Origin: Episyrphus balteatus
Taxonomy: Eukaryota; Arthropoda; Insecta; Diptera; Syrphidae
DNA: 64,000 bases
Assembly (NCBI RefSeq): GCF_945859705.1
Contig: NC_079136.1
Span: 124,965,027-125,029,026, forward strand
Direction: 5' to 3'
Shown in pieces: positions 48,488 through 62,700 of this stretch; positions within the stretch are counted from its first letter, which is position 1; every line of letters starts with the position of its first letter. The notes beneath the pieces were generated by a model, which saw nothing but the letters and a program-made list of their open reading frames with translations, made no database searches and was not told where the DNA came from. The translations under genes were made by a program, and so were the position numbers.

Positions 48488-51400
48488 ATCGTCATATCTC
48501 GTTAACCAAGCGTCTAAACACTATGAAACTTGCAAAATTCAAAATTCTCTAAAAACAAAACTACAAGTCCAAAACTTATAAAAAATACATTTTTGTGCTC
48601 TGTGAGTCGATATCCTTCGCATACAATTCAATTGGAGTTGAAAAATTCACGTTTGGAGAAAATCACTTTTAAAAATGTTTAAATCGTCATATCTCGTTAA
48701 CCAAGCGTCTAAACACTATGAAACTTGCAAAATTCAAAATTCTCTAAAAACAAAACTACAAGTCCAAAACTTATAAAAAATACATTTTTGTGCTCTGTGA
48801 GTCGATATCCTTCGCATACAATTCAATTGGAGTTGAAAAATTCACGTTTGGAGAAAATCACTTTTAAAAATGTTTAAATCGTCATATCTCGTTAACCAAG
48901 CGTCTAAACACTATGAAACTTGCAAAATTCAAAATTCTCTAAAAACAAAACTACAAGTCCAAAACTTATAAAAAATACATTTTTGTGCTCTGTGAGTCGA
49001 TATCCTTCGCATACAATTCAATTGGAGTTGAAAAATTCACGTTTGGAGAAAATCACTTTTAAAAATGTTTAAATCGTCATATCTCGTTAACCAAGCGTCT
49101 AAACACTATGAAACTTGCAAAATTCAAAATTCTCTAAAAACAAAACTACAAGTCCAAAACTTATAAAAAATACATTTTTGTGCTCTGTGAGTCGATATCC
49201 TTCGCATACAATTCAATTGGAGTTGAAAAATTCACGTTTGGAGAAAATCACTTTTAAAAATGTTTAAATCGTCATATCTCGTTAACCAAGCGTCTAAACA
49301 CTATGAAACTTGCAAAATTCAAAATTCTCTAAAAACAAAACTACAAGTCCAAAACTTATAAAAAATACATTTTTGTGCTCTGTGAGTCGATATCCTTCAC
49401 ATACAATTCAATTGGAGTTGAAAAATTCACGTTTGGAGAAAATCACTTTTAAAAATGTTTAAATCGTCATATCTCGTTAACCAAGCGTCTAAACACTATG
49501 AAACTTGCAAAATTCAAAATTCTCTAAAAACAAAACTACAAGTCCAAAACTTATAAAAAATACATTTTTGTGCTCTGTGAGTCGATATCCTTCGCATACA
49601 ATTCAATTGGAGTTGAAAAATTCAAGTTTGGAGAAAATCACTTTTAAAAATGTTTAAATCGTCATATCTCGTTAACCAAGCGTCTAAACACTATGAAACT
49701 TGCAAAATTCAAAATTCTCTAAAAACAAAACTACAAGTCCAAAACTTATAAAAAATACATTTTTGTGCTCTGTGAGTCGATATCCTTCGCATACAATTCA
49801 ATTGGAGTTGAAAAATTCACGTTTGGAGAAAATCACTTTTAAAAATGTTTAAATCGTCATATTTCGTTAACCAAGCGTCTAAACACTATGAAACTTGCAA
49901 AATTCAAAATTCTCTAAAAACAAAACTACAAGTCCAAAACTTATAAAAAATACATTTTTGTGCTCTGTGAGTCGATATCCTTCGCATACAATTCAATTGG
50001 AGTTGAAAAATTCACGTTTGGAGAAAATCACTTTTAAAAATGTTTAAATCGTCATATCTCGTTAACCAAGCGTCTAAACACTATGAAACTTGCAAAATTC
50101 AAAATTCTCTAAAAACAAAACTACAAGTCCAAAACTTATAAAAAATACATTTTTGTGCTCTGTGAGTCGATATCCTTCGCATACAATTCAATTGGAGTTG
50201 AAAAATTCACGTTTGGAGAAAATCACTTTTAAAAATGTTTAAATCGTTATATCTCGTTAACCAAGCGTCTAAACACTATGAAACTTGCAAAATTCAAAAT
50301 TCTCTAAAAACAAAACTACAAGTCCAAAACTTATAAAAAATACATTTTTGTGCTCTGTGAGTCGATATCCTTAGCATACAATTCAATTGGAGTTGAAAAA
50401 TTCACGTTTTGAGAAAATCACTTTTAAAAATGTTTAAATCGTCATATCTCGTTAACCAAGCGTCTAAACACTATGAAACTTGCAAAATTCAAAATTCTCT
50501 TAAAACAAAACTACAAGTCCAAAACTTATAAAAAATACATTTTTGTGCTCTGTGAGTCGATATCCTTCACATACAATTCAATTGGAGTTGAAAAATTCAC
50601 GTTTGCAGAAAATCACTTTTAAAAATGTTTAAATCGTCATATCTCGTTAACCAAGCGTCTAAACACTATGAAACTTGCAAAATTCAAAATTCTCTAAAAA
50701 CAAAACTACAAGTCCAAAACTTATAAAAAATACATTTTTGTGCTCTGTGAGTCGATATCCTTCGCATACAATTCAATTGGAGTTGAAAAATTCACGTTTG
50801 GAGAAAATCACTTTTAAAAATGTTTAAATCGTCATATCTCGTTAACCAAGCGTCTAAACACTATGAAACTTGCAAAATTCAAAATTCTCTAAAAACAAAA
50901 CTACAAGTCCAAAACTTATAAAAAATACATTTTTGTGCTCTGTGAGTCGATATCCTTCGCATACAATTCAATTGGAGTTGAAAAATTCACGTTTGGAGAA
51001 AATCACTTTTAAAAATGTTTAAATCGTCATATCTCGTTAACCAAGCGTCTAAACACTATGAAACTTGCAAAATTCAAAATTCTCTACAAAACAAAACTAC
51101 AAGTCCAAAACTTATAAAAAATACATTTTTGTGCTCTGTGAGTCGATATCCTTCGCATACAATTCAATTGGAGTTGAAAAATTCACGTTTGGAGAAAATC
51201 ACTTTTAAAAATGTTTAAATCGTCATATCTCGTTAACCAAGCGTCTAAACACTATGAAACTTGCAAAATTCAAAATTCTCTAAAAACAAAACTACAAGTC
51301 CAAAACTTATAAAAAATACATTTTTGTGCTCTGTGAGTCGATATCCTTCGCATACAATTCAATTGGAGTTGAAAAATTCACGTTTGGAGAAAATCACTTT

Positions 51401-53653
51401 TAAAAATGTTTAAATCGTCATATCTCGTTAACCAAGCGTCTAAACACTATGAAACTTGCAAAATTCAAAATTCTCTACAAAACAAAACTACAAGTCCAAA
51501 ACTTATAAAAAATACATTTTTGTGCTCTGTGAGTCGATATCCTTCGCATACAATTCAATTGGAGTTGAAAAATTCACGTTTGGAGAAAATCACTTTTAAA
51601 AATGTTTAAATCGTCATATCTCGTTAACCAAGCGTCTAAACACTATGAAACTTGCAAAATTCAAAATTCTCTAAAAACAAAACTACAAGTCCAAAACTTA
51701 TAAAAAATACATTTTTGTGCTCTGTGAGTCGATATCCTTCGCATACAATTCAATTGGAGTTGAAAAATTCACGTTTGGAGAAAATCACTTTTAAAAATGT
51801 TTAAATCGTCATATCTCGTTAACCAAGCGTCTAAACACTATGAAACTTGCAAAATTCAAAATTCTCTAAAAACAAAACTACAAGTCCAAAACTTATAAAA
51901 AATACATTGTCGATATCCTTCGCATACAATTCAATTGGAGTTGAAAAATTCACGTTTGGAGAAAATCACTTTTAAAAATGTTTAAATCGTTATATCTCGT
52001 TAACCAAGGCGTCTAAACACTATGAAACTTGCAAAATTCAAAATTCTCTAAAAACAAAACTACAAGTCCAAAACTTATAAAAAATACATTTTTGTGCTCT
52101 GTGAGTCGATATCCTTCGCATACAATTCAATTGGAGTTGAAAAATTCACGTTTGGAGAAAATCACTTTTAAAAATGTTTAAATCGTCATATCTCGTTAAC
52201 CAAGCGTCTAAACACTATGAAACTTGCAAAATTCAAAATTCTCTAAAAACAAAACTACAAGTCCAAAACTTATAAAAAATACATTTTTGTGCTCTGTGAG
52301 TCGATATCCTTCGCATACAATTCAATTGGAGTTGAAAAATTCAAGTTTGGAGAAAATCACTTTTAAAAATGTTTAAATCGTCATATCTCGTTAACCAAGC
52401 GTCTAAACACTATGAAACTTGCAAAATTCAAAATTCTCTAAAAACAAAACTACAAGTCCAAAACTTATAAAAAATACATTTTTGTGCTCTGTGAGTCGAT
52501 ATCCTTCACATACAATTCAATTGGAGTTGAAAAATTCACGTTTGGAGAAAATCACTTTTAAAAATGTTTAAATCGTCATATCTCGTTAACCAAGCGTCTA
52601 AACACTATGAAACTTGCAAAATTCAAAATTCTCTAAAAACAAAACTACAAGTCCAAAACTTATAAAAAATACATTTTTGTGCTCTGTGAGTCGATATCCT
52701 TCGCATACAATTCAATTGGAGTTGAAAAATTCAAGTTTGGAGAAAATCACTTTTAAAAATGTTTAAATCGTCATATCTCGTTAACCAAGCGTCTAAACAC
52801 TATGAAACTTGCAAAATTCAAAATTCTCTAAAAACAAAACTACAAGTCCAAAACTTATAAAAAATACATTTTTGTGCTCTGTGAGTCGATATCCTTCGCA
52901 TACAATTCAATTGGAGTTGAAAAATTCACGTTTGGAGAAAATCACTTTTAAAAATGTTTAAATCGTCATATTTCGTTAACCAAGCGTCTAAACACTATGA
53001 AACTTGCAAAATTCAAAATTCTCTAAAAACAAAACTACAAGTCCAAAACTTATAAAAAATACATTTTTGTGCTCTGTGAGTCGATATCCTTCGCATACAA
53101 TTCAATTGGAGTTGAAAAATTCACGTTTGGAGAAAATCACTTTTAAAAATGTTTAAATCGTCATATCTCGTTAACCAAGCGTCTAAACACTATGAAACTT
53201 GCAAAATTCAAAATTCTCTAAAAACAAAACTACAAGTCCAAAACTTATAAAAAATACATTTTTGTGCTCTGTGAGTCGATATCCTTCGCATACAATTCAA
53301 TTGGAGTTGAAAAATTCACGTTTGGAGAAAATCACTTTTAAAACTGTTTAAATCGTTATATCTCGTTAACCAAGCGTCTAAACACTATGAAACTTGCAAA
53401 ATTCAAAATTCTCTAAAAACAAAACTACAAGTCCAAAACTTATAAAAAATACATTTTTGTGCTCTGTGAGTCGATATCCTTAGCATACAATTCAATTGGA
53501 GTTGAAAAATTCACGTTTTGAGAAAATCACTTTTAAAAATGTTTAAATCGTCATATCTCGTTAACCAAGCGTCTAAACACTATGAAACTTGCAAAATTCA
53601 AAATTCTCTAAAAACAAAACTACAAGTCCAAAACTTATAAAAAATACATTTTT

Positions 53654-56600
53654 GTGCTGTCGATATCCTTCGCATACAATTCAATTGGAGTTGAAAAATT
53701 CACGTTTGGAGAAAATCACTTTTAAAAATGTTTAAATCGTTATATCTCGTTAACCAAGCGTCTAAGCACTATGAAACTTGCAAAATTCAAAATTCTCTAA
53801 AAACAAAACTACAAGTCCAAAACTTATAAAAAATACATTTTTGTGCTCTGTGAGTCGATATCCTTCGAATACAATTCAATTGGAGTTGAAAAATTCACGT
53901 TTTGAGAAAATCACTTTTAAAAATGTTTAAATCGTCATATCTCGTTAACCAAGCGTCTAAACACTATGAAACTTGCAAAATTCCAAATTCTCTAAAAACA
54001 AAACTACAAGTCCAAAACTTATAAAAAATACATTTTTGTGCTCTGTGAGTCGATATCCTTCACATACAATTCAATTGGAGTTGAAAAATTCACGTTTGGA
54101 GAAAATCACTTTTAAAAATGTTTAAATCGTCATATCTCGTTAACCAAGCGTCTAAACACTATGAAACTTGCAAAATTCAAAATTCTCTAAAAACAAAACT
54201 ACAAGTCCAAAACTTATAAAAAATACATTTTTGTGCTCTGTGAGTCGATATCCTTCGCATACAATTCAATTGGAGTTGAAAAATTCACGTTTGGAGAAAA
54301 TCACTTTTAAAAATGTTTAAATCGTCATATCTCGTTAACCAAGCGTCTAAACACTATGAAACTTGCAAAATTCAAAATTCTCTAAAAACAAAACTACAAG
54401 TCCAAAACTTATAAAAAATACATTTTTGTGCTCTGTGAGTCGATATCCTTCGCATACAATTCAATTGGAGTTGAAAAATTCACGTTTGGAGAAAATCACT
54501 TTTAAAAATGTTTAAATCGTCATATCTCGTTAACCAAGCGTCTAAACACTATGAAACTTGCAAAATTCAAAATTCTCTAAAAACAAAACTACAAGTCCAA
54601 AACTTATAAAAAATACATTTTTGTGCTCTGTGAGTCGATATCCTTCGCATACAATTCAATTGGAGTTGAAAAATTCACGTTTGGAGAAAATCACTTTTAA
54701 AAATGTTTAAATCGTCATATCTCGTTAACCAAGCGTCTAAACACTATGAAACTTGCAAAATTCAAAATTCTCTAAAAACAAAACTACAAGTCCAAAACTT
54801 ATAAAAAATACATTTTTGTGCTCTGTGAGTCGATATCCTTCACATACAATTCAATTGGAGTTGAAAAATTCACGTTTGGAGAAAATCACTTTTAAAAATG
54901 TTTAAATCGTCATATCTCGTTAACCAAGCGTCTAAACACTATGAAACTTGCAAAATTCAAAATTCTCTAAAAACAAAACTACAAGTCCAAAACTTATAAA
55001 AAATACATTTTTGTGCTCTGTGAGTCGATATCCTTCGCATACAATTCAATTGGAGTTGAAAAATTCACGTTTGGAGAAAATCACTTTTAAAAATGTTTAA
55101 ATCGTCATATCTCGTTAACCAAGCGTCTAAACACTATGAAACTTGCAAAATTCAAAATTCTCTAAAAACAAAACTACAAGTCCAAAACTTATAAAAAATA
55201 CATTTTTGTGCTCTGTGAGTCGATATCCTTCGCATACAATTCAATTGGAGTTGAAAAATTCACGTTTGGAGAAAATCACTTTTAAAAATGTTTAAATCGT
55301 CATATCTCGTTAACCAAGCGTCTAAACACTATGAAACTTGCAAAATTCAAAATTCTCTAAAAACAAAACTACAAGTCCAAAACTTATAAAAAATACATTT
55401 TTGTGCTCTGTGAGTCGATATCCTTCGCATACAATTCAATTGGAGTTGAAAAATTCACGTTTGGAGAAAATCACTTTTAAAAATGTTTAAATCGTCATAT
55501 CTCGTTAACCAAGCGTCTAAACACTATGAAACTTGCAAAATTCAAAATTCTCTAAAAACAAAACTACAAGTCCAAAACTTATAAAAAATACATTTTTGTG
55601 CTGTCGATATCCTTCGCATACAATTCAATTGGAGTTGAAAAATTCACGTTTGGAGAAAATCACTTTTAAAAATGTTTAAATCGTTATATCTCGTTAACCA
55701 AGCGTCTAAGCACTATGAAACTTGCAAAATTCAAAATTCTCTAAAAACAAAACTACAAGTCCAAAACTTATAAAAAATACATTTTTGTGCTCTGTGAGTC
55801 GATATCCTTCGAATACAATTCAATTGGAGTTGAAAAATTCACGTTTTGAGAAAATCACTTTTAAAAATGTTTAAATCGTCATATCTCGTTAACCAAGCGT
55901 CTAAACACTATGAAACTTGCAAAATTCCAAATTCTCTAAAAACAAAACTACAAGTCCAAAACTTATAAAAAATACATTTTTGTGCTCTGTGAGTCGATAT
56001 CCTTCACATACAATTCAATTGGAGTTGAAAAATTCACGTTTGGAGAAAATCACTTTTAAAAATGTTTAAATCGTCATATCTCGTTAACCAAGCGTCTAAA
56101 CACTATGAAACTTGCAAAATTCAAAATTCTCTAAAAACAAAACTACAAGTCCAAAACTTATAAAAAATACATTTTTGTGCTGTCGATATCCTTCGCATAC
56201 AATTCAATTGGAGTTGAAAAATTCACGTTTGGAGAAAATCACTTTTAAAAATGTTTAAATCGTTATATCTCGTTAACCAAGCGTCTAAGCACTATGAAAC
56301 TTGCAAAATTCAAAATTCTCTAAAAACAAAACTACAAGTCCAAAACTTATAAAAAATACATTTTTGTGCTCTGTGAGTCGATATCCTTCGAATACAATTC
56401 AATTGGAGTTGAAAAATTCACGTTTTGAGAAAATCACTTTTAAAAATGTTTAAATCGTCATATCTCGTTAACCAAGCGTCTAAACACTATGAAACTTGCA
56501 AAATTCCAAATTCTCTAAAAACAAAACTACAAGTCCAAAACTTATAAAAAATACATTTTTGTGCTCTGTGAGTCGATATCCTTCACATACAATTCAATTG

Positions 56601-56755
56601 GAGTTGAAAAATTCACGTTTGGAGAAAATCACTTTTAAAAATGTTTAAATCGTCATATCTCGTTAACCAAGCGTCTAAACACTATGAAACTTGCAAAATT
56701 CAAAATTCTCTAAAAACAAAACTACAAGTCCAAAACTTATAAAAAATACATTTTT
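53654..56755 (-). repeat. 579-bp three-mer higher-order satellite unit
   Basis: GTGCTGTCGATATCC (6 bp missing) starts a block at 53654, 55598 and 56177. Each is followed by CGTTATATC, CTAAGCAC, CTTCGAATAC, ACGTTTTGAG, AAATTCCAAATTC and CTTCACATAC in the same order. The last two copies are directly tandem (spacing 579 = 585 minus 6). A related shortened junction, ATACATTGTCGATATCC, is at about 51904. Confidence 0.85.
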
Positions 56756-59700
56756 GTGCTCTGTGAGTCGATATCCTTCGCATACAATTCAATTGGAGTT
56801 GAAAAATTCAAGTTTGGAGAAAATCACTTTTAAAAATGTTTAAATCGTCATATCTCGTTAACCAAGCGTCTAAACACTATGAAACTTGCAAAATTCAAAA
56901 TTCTCTAAAAACAAAACTACAAGTCCAAAACTTATAAAAAATACATTTTTGTGCTCTGTGAGTCGATATCCTTCGCATACAATTCAATTGGAGTTGAAAA
57001 ATTCACGTTTGGAGAAAATCACTTTTAAAAATGTTTAAATCGTCATATCTCGTTAACCAAGCGTCTAAACACTATGAAACTTGCAAAATTCAAAATTCTC
57101 TAAGAACAAAACTACAAGTCCAAAACTTATAAAAAATACATTTTTGTGCTCTGTGAGTCGATATCCTTCGCATACAATTCAATTGGAAAAATTCACGTTT
57201 GGAGAAAATCACTTTTAAAAATGTTTAAATCGTCATATCTCGTTAACCAAGCGTCTAAACACTATGAAACTTGCAAAATTCAAAATTCTCTAAAAACAAA
57301 ACTACAAGTCCAAAACTTATAAAAAATACATTTTTGTGCTCTGTGAGTCGATATCCTTCGCATACAATTCAATTGGAGTTGAAAAATTCACGTTTGGAGA
57401 AAATCACTTTTAAAAATGTTTAAATCGTCATATCTCGTTAACCAAGCGTCTAAACACTATGAAACTTGCAAAATTCAAAATTCTCTAAAAACAAAACTAC
57501 AAGTCCAAAACTTATAAAAAATACATTTTTGTGCTCTGTGAGTCGATATCCTTCGCATACAATTCAATTGGAGTTGAAAAATTCACGTTTGGAGAAAATC
57601 ACTTTTAAAAAAGTTTAAATCGTCATATCTCGTTAACCAAGCGTCTAAACACTATGAAACTTGCAAAATTCAAAATTCTCTAAAAACAAAACTACAAGTC
57701 CAAAACTTATAAAAAATACATTTTTGTGCTCTGTGAGTCGATATGTTTCGCATACAATTCAATTGGAGTTGAAAAATTCACGTTTGGAGAAAATCACTTT
57801 TAAAAATGTTTAAATCGTCATATCTCGTTAACCAAGCGTCTAAACACTATGAAACTTGCAAAATTCAAAATTCTCTAAAAACAAAACTACAAGTCCAAAA
57901 CTTATAAAAAATACATTTTTGTGCTCTGTGAGTCGATATCCTTCGCATACAATTCAATTGGAGTTGAAAAATTCACGTTTGGAGAAAATCACTTTTAAAA
58001 ATGTTTAAATCGTCATATCTCGTTAACCAAGCGTCTAAACACTATGAAACTTGCAAAATTCAAAATTCTCTAAAAACAAAACTACAAGTCCAAAACTTAT
58101 AAAAAATACATTTTTGTGCTCTGTGAGTCGATATCCTTCGCATACAATTCAATTGGAGTTGAAAAATTCACGTTTGGAGAAAATCACTTTTAAAAATGTT
58201 TAAATCGTCATATCTCGTTAACCAAGCGTCTAAACACTATGAAACTTGCAAAATTCAAAATTCTCTAAAAACAAAACTACAAGTCCAAAACTTATAAAAA
58301 ATACATTTTTGTGCTCTGTGAGTCGATATCCTTCGCATACAATTCAATTGGAGTTGAAAAATTCACGTTTGGAGAAAATCACTTTTAAAAATGTTTAAAT
58401 CGTCATATCTCGTTAACCAAGCGTCTAAACACTATGAAACTTGCAAAATTCAAAATTCTCTAAAAACAAAACTACAAGTCCAAAACTTATAAAAAATACA
58501 TTTTTGTGCTCTGTGAGTCGATATCCTTCGCATACAATTCAATTGGAGTTGAAAAATTCACATTTGGAGAAAATCACTTTTAAAAATGTTTAAATCGTCA
58601 TATCTCGTTAACCAAGCGTCTAAACACTATGAAACTTGCAAAATTCAAAATTCTCTAAAAACAAAACTACAAGTCCAAAACTTATAAAAAATACATTTTT
58701 GTGCTCTGTGAGTCGATATCCTTCGCATACAATTCAATTGGAGTTGAAAAATTCACGTTTGGAGGAAATCACTTTTAAAAATGTTTAAATCGTCATATCT
58801 CGTTAACCAAGCGTCTAAACACTATGAAACTTGCAAAATTCAAAATTCTCTAAAAACAAAACTACAAGTCCAAAACTTATAAAAAATACATTTTTGTGCT
58901 CTGTGAGTCGATATCCTTCGCATACAATTCAATTGGAGTTGAAAAATTCACGTTTGGAGAAAATCACTTTTAAAAATGTTTAAATCGTCATATCTCGTTA
59001 ACCAAGCGTCTAAACACTATGAAACTTGCAAAATTCAAAATTCTCTAAAAACAAAACTACAAGTCCAAAACTTATAAAAAATACATTTTTGTGCTCTGTG
59101 AGTCGATATCCTTCGCATACAATTCAATTGGAGTTGAAAAATTCACGTTTGGAGAAAATCACTTTTAAAAATGTTTAAATCGTCATATCTCGTTAACCAA
59201 GCGTCTAAACACTATGAAACTTGCAAAATTCAAAATTCTCTAAAAACAAAACTACAAGTCCAAAACTTATAAAAAATACATTTTTGTGCTCTGTGAGTCG
59301 ATATCCTTCGCATACAATTCAATTGGAGTTGAAAAATTCACGTTTGGAGAAAATCACTTTTAAAAATGTTTAAATCGTCATATCTCGTTAACCAAGCGTC
59401 TAAACACTATGAAACTTGCAAAATTCAAAATTCTCTAAAAACAAAACTACAAGTCCAAAACTTATAAAAAATACATTTTTGTGCTCTGTGAGTCGATATC
59501 CTTCGCATACAATTCAATTGGAGTTGAAAAATTCACGTTTGGAGAAAATCACTTTTAAAAATGTTTAAATCGTCATATCTCGTTAACCAAGCGTCTAAAC
59601 ACTATGAAACTTGCAAAATTCAAAATTCTCTAAAAACAAAACTACAAGTCCAAAACTTATAAAAAATACATTTTTGTGCTCTGTGAGTCGATATCCTTCG

Positions 59701-62700
59701 CATACAATTCAATTGGAGTTGAAAAATTCACGTTTGGAGAAAATCACTTTTAAAAATGTTTAAATCGTCATATCTCGTTAACCAAGCGTCTAAACACTAT
59801 GAAACTTGCAAAATTCAAAATTCTCTAAAAACAAAACTACAAGTCCAAAACTTATAAAAAATACATTTTTGTGCTCTGTGAGTCGATATCCTTCACATAC
59901 AATTCAATTGGAGTTGAAAAATTCACGTTTGGAGAAAATCACTTTTAAAAATGTTTAAATCGTCATATCTCGTTAACCAAGCGTCTAAACACTATGAAAC
60001 TTGCAAAATTCAAAATTCTCTAAAAACAAAACTACAAGTCCAAAACTTATAAAAAATACATTTTTGTGCTCTGTGAGTCGATATCCTTCGCATACAATTC
60101 AATTGGAGTTGAAAAATTCACGTTTGGAGAAAATCACTTTTAAAAATGTTTAAATCGTCATATCTCGTTAACCAAGCGTCTAAACACTATGAAACTTGCA
60201 AAATTCAAAATTCTCTAAAAACAAAACTACAAGTCCAAAACTTATAAAAAATACATTTTTGTGCTCTGTGAGTCGATATCCTTCGCATACAATTCAATTG
60301 GAGTTGAAAAATTCACGTTTGGAGAAAATCACTTTTAAAAATGTTTAAATCGTCATATCTCGTTAACCAAGCGTCTAAACACTATGAAACTTGCAAAATT
60401 CAAAATTCTCTAAAAACAAAACTACAAGTCCAAAACTTATAAAAAATACATTTTTGTGCTCTGTGAGTCGATATCCTTCGCATACAATTCAATTGGAGTT
60501 GAAAAATTCACGTTTGGAGAAAATCACTTTTAAAAATGTTTAAATCGTCATATCTCGTTAACCAAGCGTCTAAACACTATGAAACTTGCAAAATTCAAAA
60601 TTCTCTAAAAACAAAACTACAAGTCCAAAACTTATAAAAAATACATTTTTGTGCTCTGTGAGTCGATATCCTTCGCATACAATTCAATTGGAGTTGAAAA
60701 ATTCACGTTTGGAGAAAATCACTTTTAAAAATGTTTAAATCGTCATATCTCGTTAACCAAGCGTCTAAACACTATGAAACTTGCAAAATTCAAAATTCTC
60801 TAAAAACAAAACTACAAGTCCAAAACTTATAAAAAATACATTTTTGTGCTCTGTGAGTCGATATCCTTCGCATACAATTCAATTGGAGTTGAAAAATTCA
60901 CGTTTGGAGAAAATCACGTTTAAAAATGTTTAAATCGTCATATCTCGTTAACCAAGCGTCTAAACACTATGAAACTTGCAAAATTCAAAATTCTCTAAAA
61001 ACAAAACTACAAGTCCAAAACTTATAAAAAATACATTTTTGTGTTCTGTGAGTCGATATCCTTCGCATACAATTCAATTGGAGTTGAAAAATTCACGTTT
61101 GGAGAAAATCACTTTTAAAAATGTTTAAATCGTCATATCTCGTTAACCAAGCGTCTAAACACTATGAAACTTGCAAAATTCAAAATTCTCTAAAAACAAA
61201 ACTACAAGTCCAAAACTTATAAAAAATACATTTTTGTGCTCTGTGAGTCGATATCCTTCGCATACAATTCAATTGGAGTTGAAAAATTCACGTTTGGAGA
61301 AAATCACTTTTAAAAATGTTTAAATCGTCATATCTCGTTAACCAAGCGTCTAAACACTATGAAACTTGCAAAATTCAAAATTCTCTAAAAACAAAACTAC
61401 AAGTCCAAAACTTATAAAAAATACATTTTTGTGCTCTGTGAGTCGATATCCTTCGCATACAATTCAATTGGAGTTGAAAAATTCACGTTTGGAGAAAATC
61501 ACTTTTAAAAATGTTTAAATCGTCATATCTCGTTAACCAAGCGTCTAAACACTATGAAACTTGCAAAATTCAAAATTCTCTAAAAACAAAACTACAAGTC
61601 CAAAACTTATAAAAAATACATTTTTGTGCTCTGTGAGTCGATATCCTTCGCATACAATTCAATTGGAGTTGAAAAATTCACGTTTGGAGAAAATCACTTT
61701 TAAAAATGTTTAAATCGTCATATCTCGTTAACCAAGCGTCTAAACACTATGAAACTTGCAAAATTCAAAATTCTCTAAAAACAAAACTACAAGTCCAAAA
61801 CTTATAAAAAATACATTTTTGTGCTCTGTGAGTCGATATCCTTCACATACAATTCAATTGGAGTTGAAAAATTCACGTTTGGAGAAAATCACTTTTAAAA
61901 ATGTTTAAATCGTCATATCTCGTTAACCAAGCGTCTAAACACTATGAAACTTGCAAAATTCAAAATTCTCTAAAAACAAAACTACAAGTCCAAAACTTAT
62001 AAAAAATACATTTTTGTGCTCTGTGAGTCGATATCCTTCACATACAATTCAATTGGAGTTGAAAAATTCACGTTTGGAGAAAATCACTTTTAAAAATGTT
62101 TAAATCGTCATATCTCGTTAACCAAGCGTCTAAACACTATGAAACTTGCAAAATTCAAACTACAAGTCCAAAACTTATAAAAAATACATTTTTGTGCTCT
62201 GTGAATCGATATCCTTCGCATACAATTCAATTGGAGTTGAAAAATTCACGTTTGGAGAAAATCACTTTTAAAAATGTTTAAATCGTCATATCTCGTTAAC
62301 CAAGCGTCTAAACACTATGAAACTTGCAAAATTCAAAATTCTCTAAAAACAAAACTACAAGTCCAAAACTTATAAAAAATACATTTTTGTGCTCTGTGAG
62401 TCGATATCCTTCGCATACAATTCAATTGGAGTTGAAAAATTCACGTTTGGAGAAAATCACTTTTAAAAATGTTTAAATCGTCATATCTCGTTAACCAAGC
62501 GTCTAAACACTATGAAACTTGCAAAATTCAAAATTCTCTAAAAACAAAACTACAAGTCCAAAACTTATAAAAAATACATTTTTGTGCTCTGTGAGTCGAT
62601 ATCCTTCGCATACAATTCAATTGGAGTTGAAAAATTCACGTTAGGAGAAAATCACTTTTAAAAATGTTTAAATCGTCATATCTCGTTAACCAAGCGTCTA

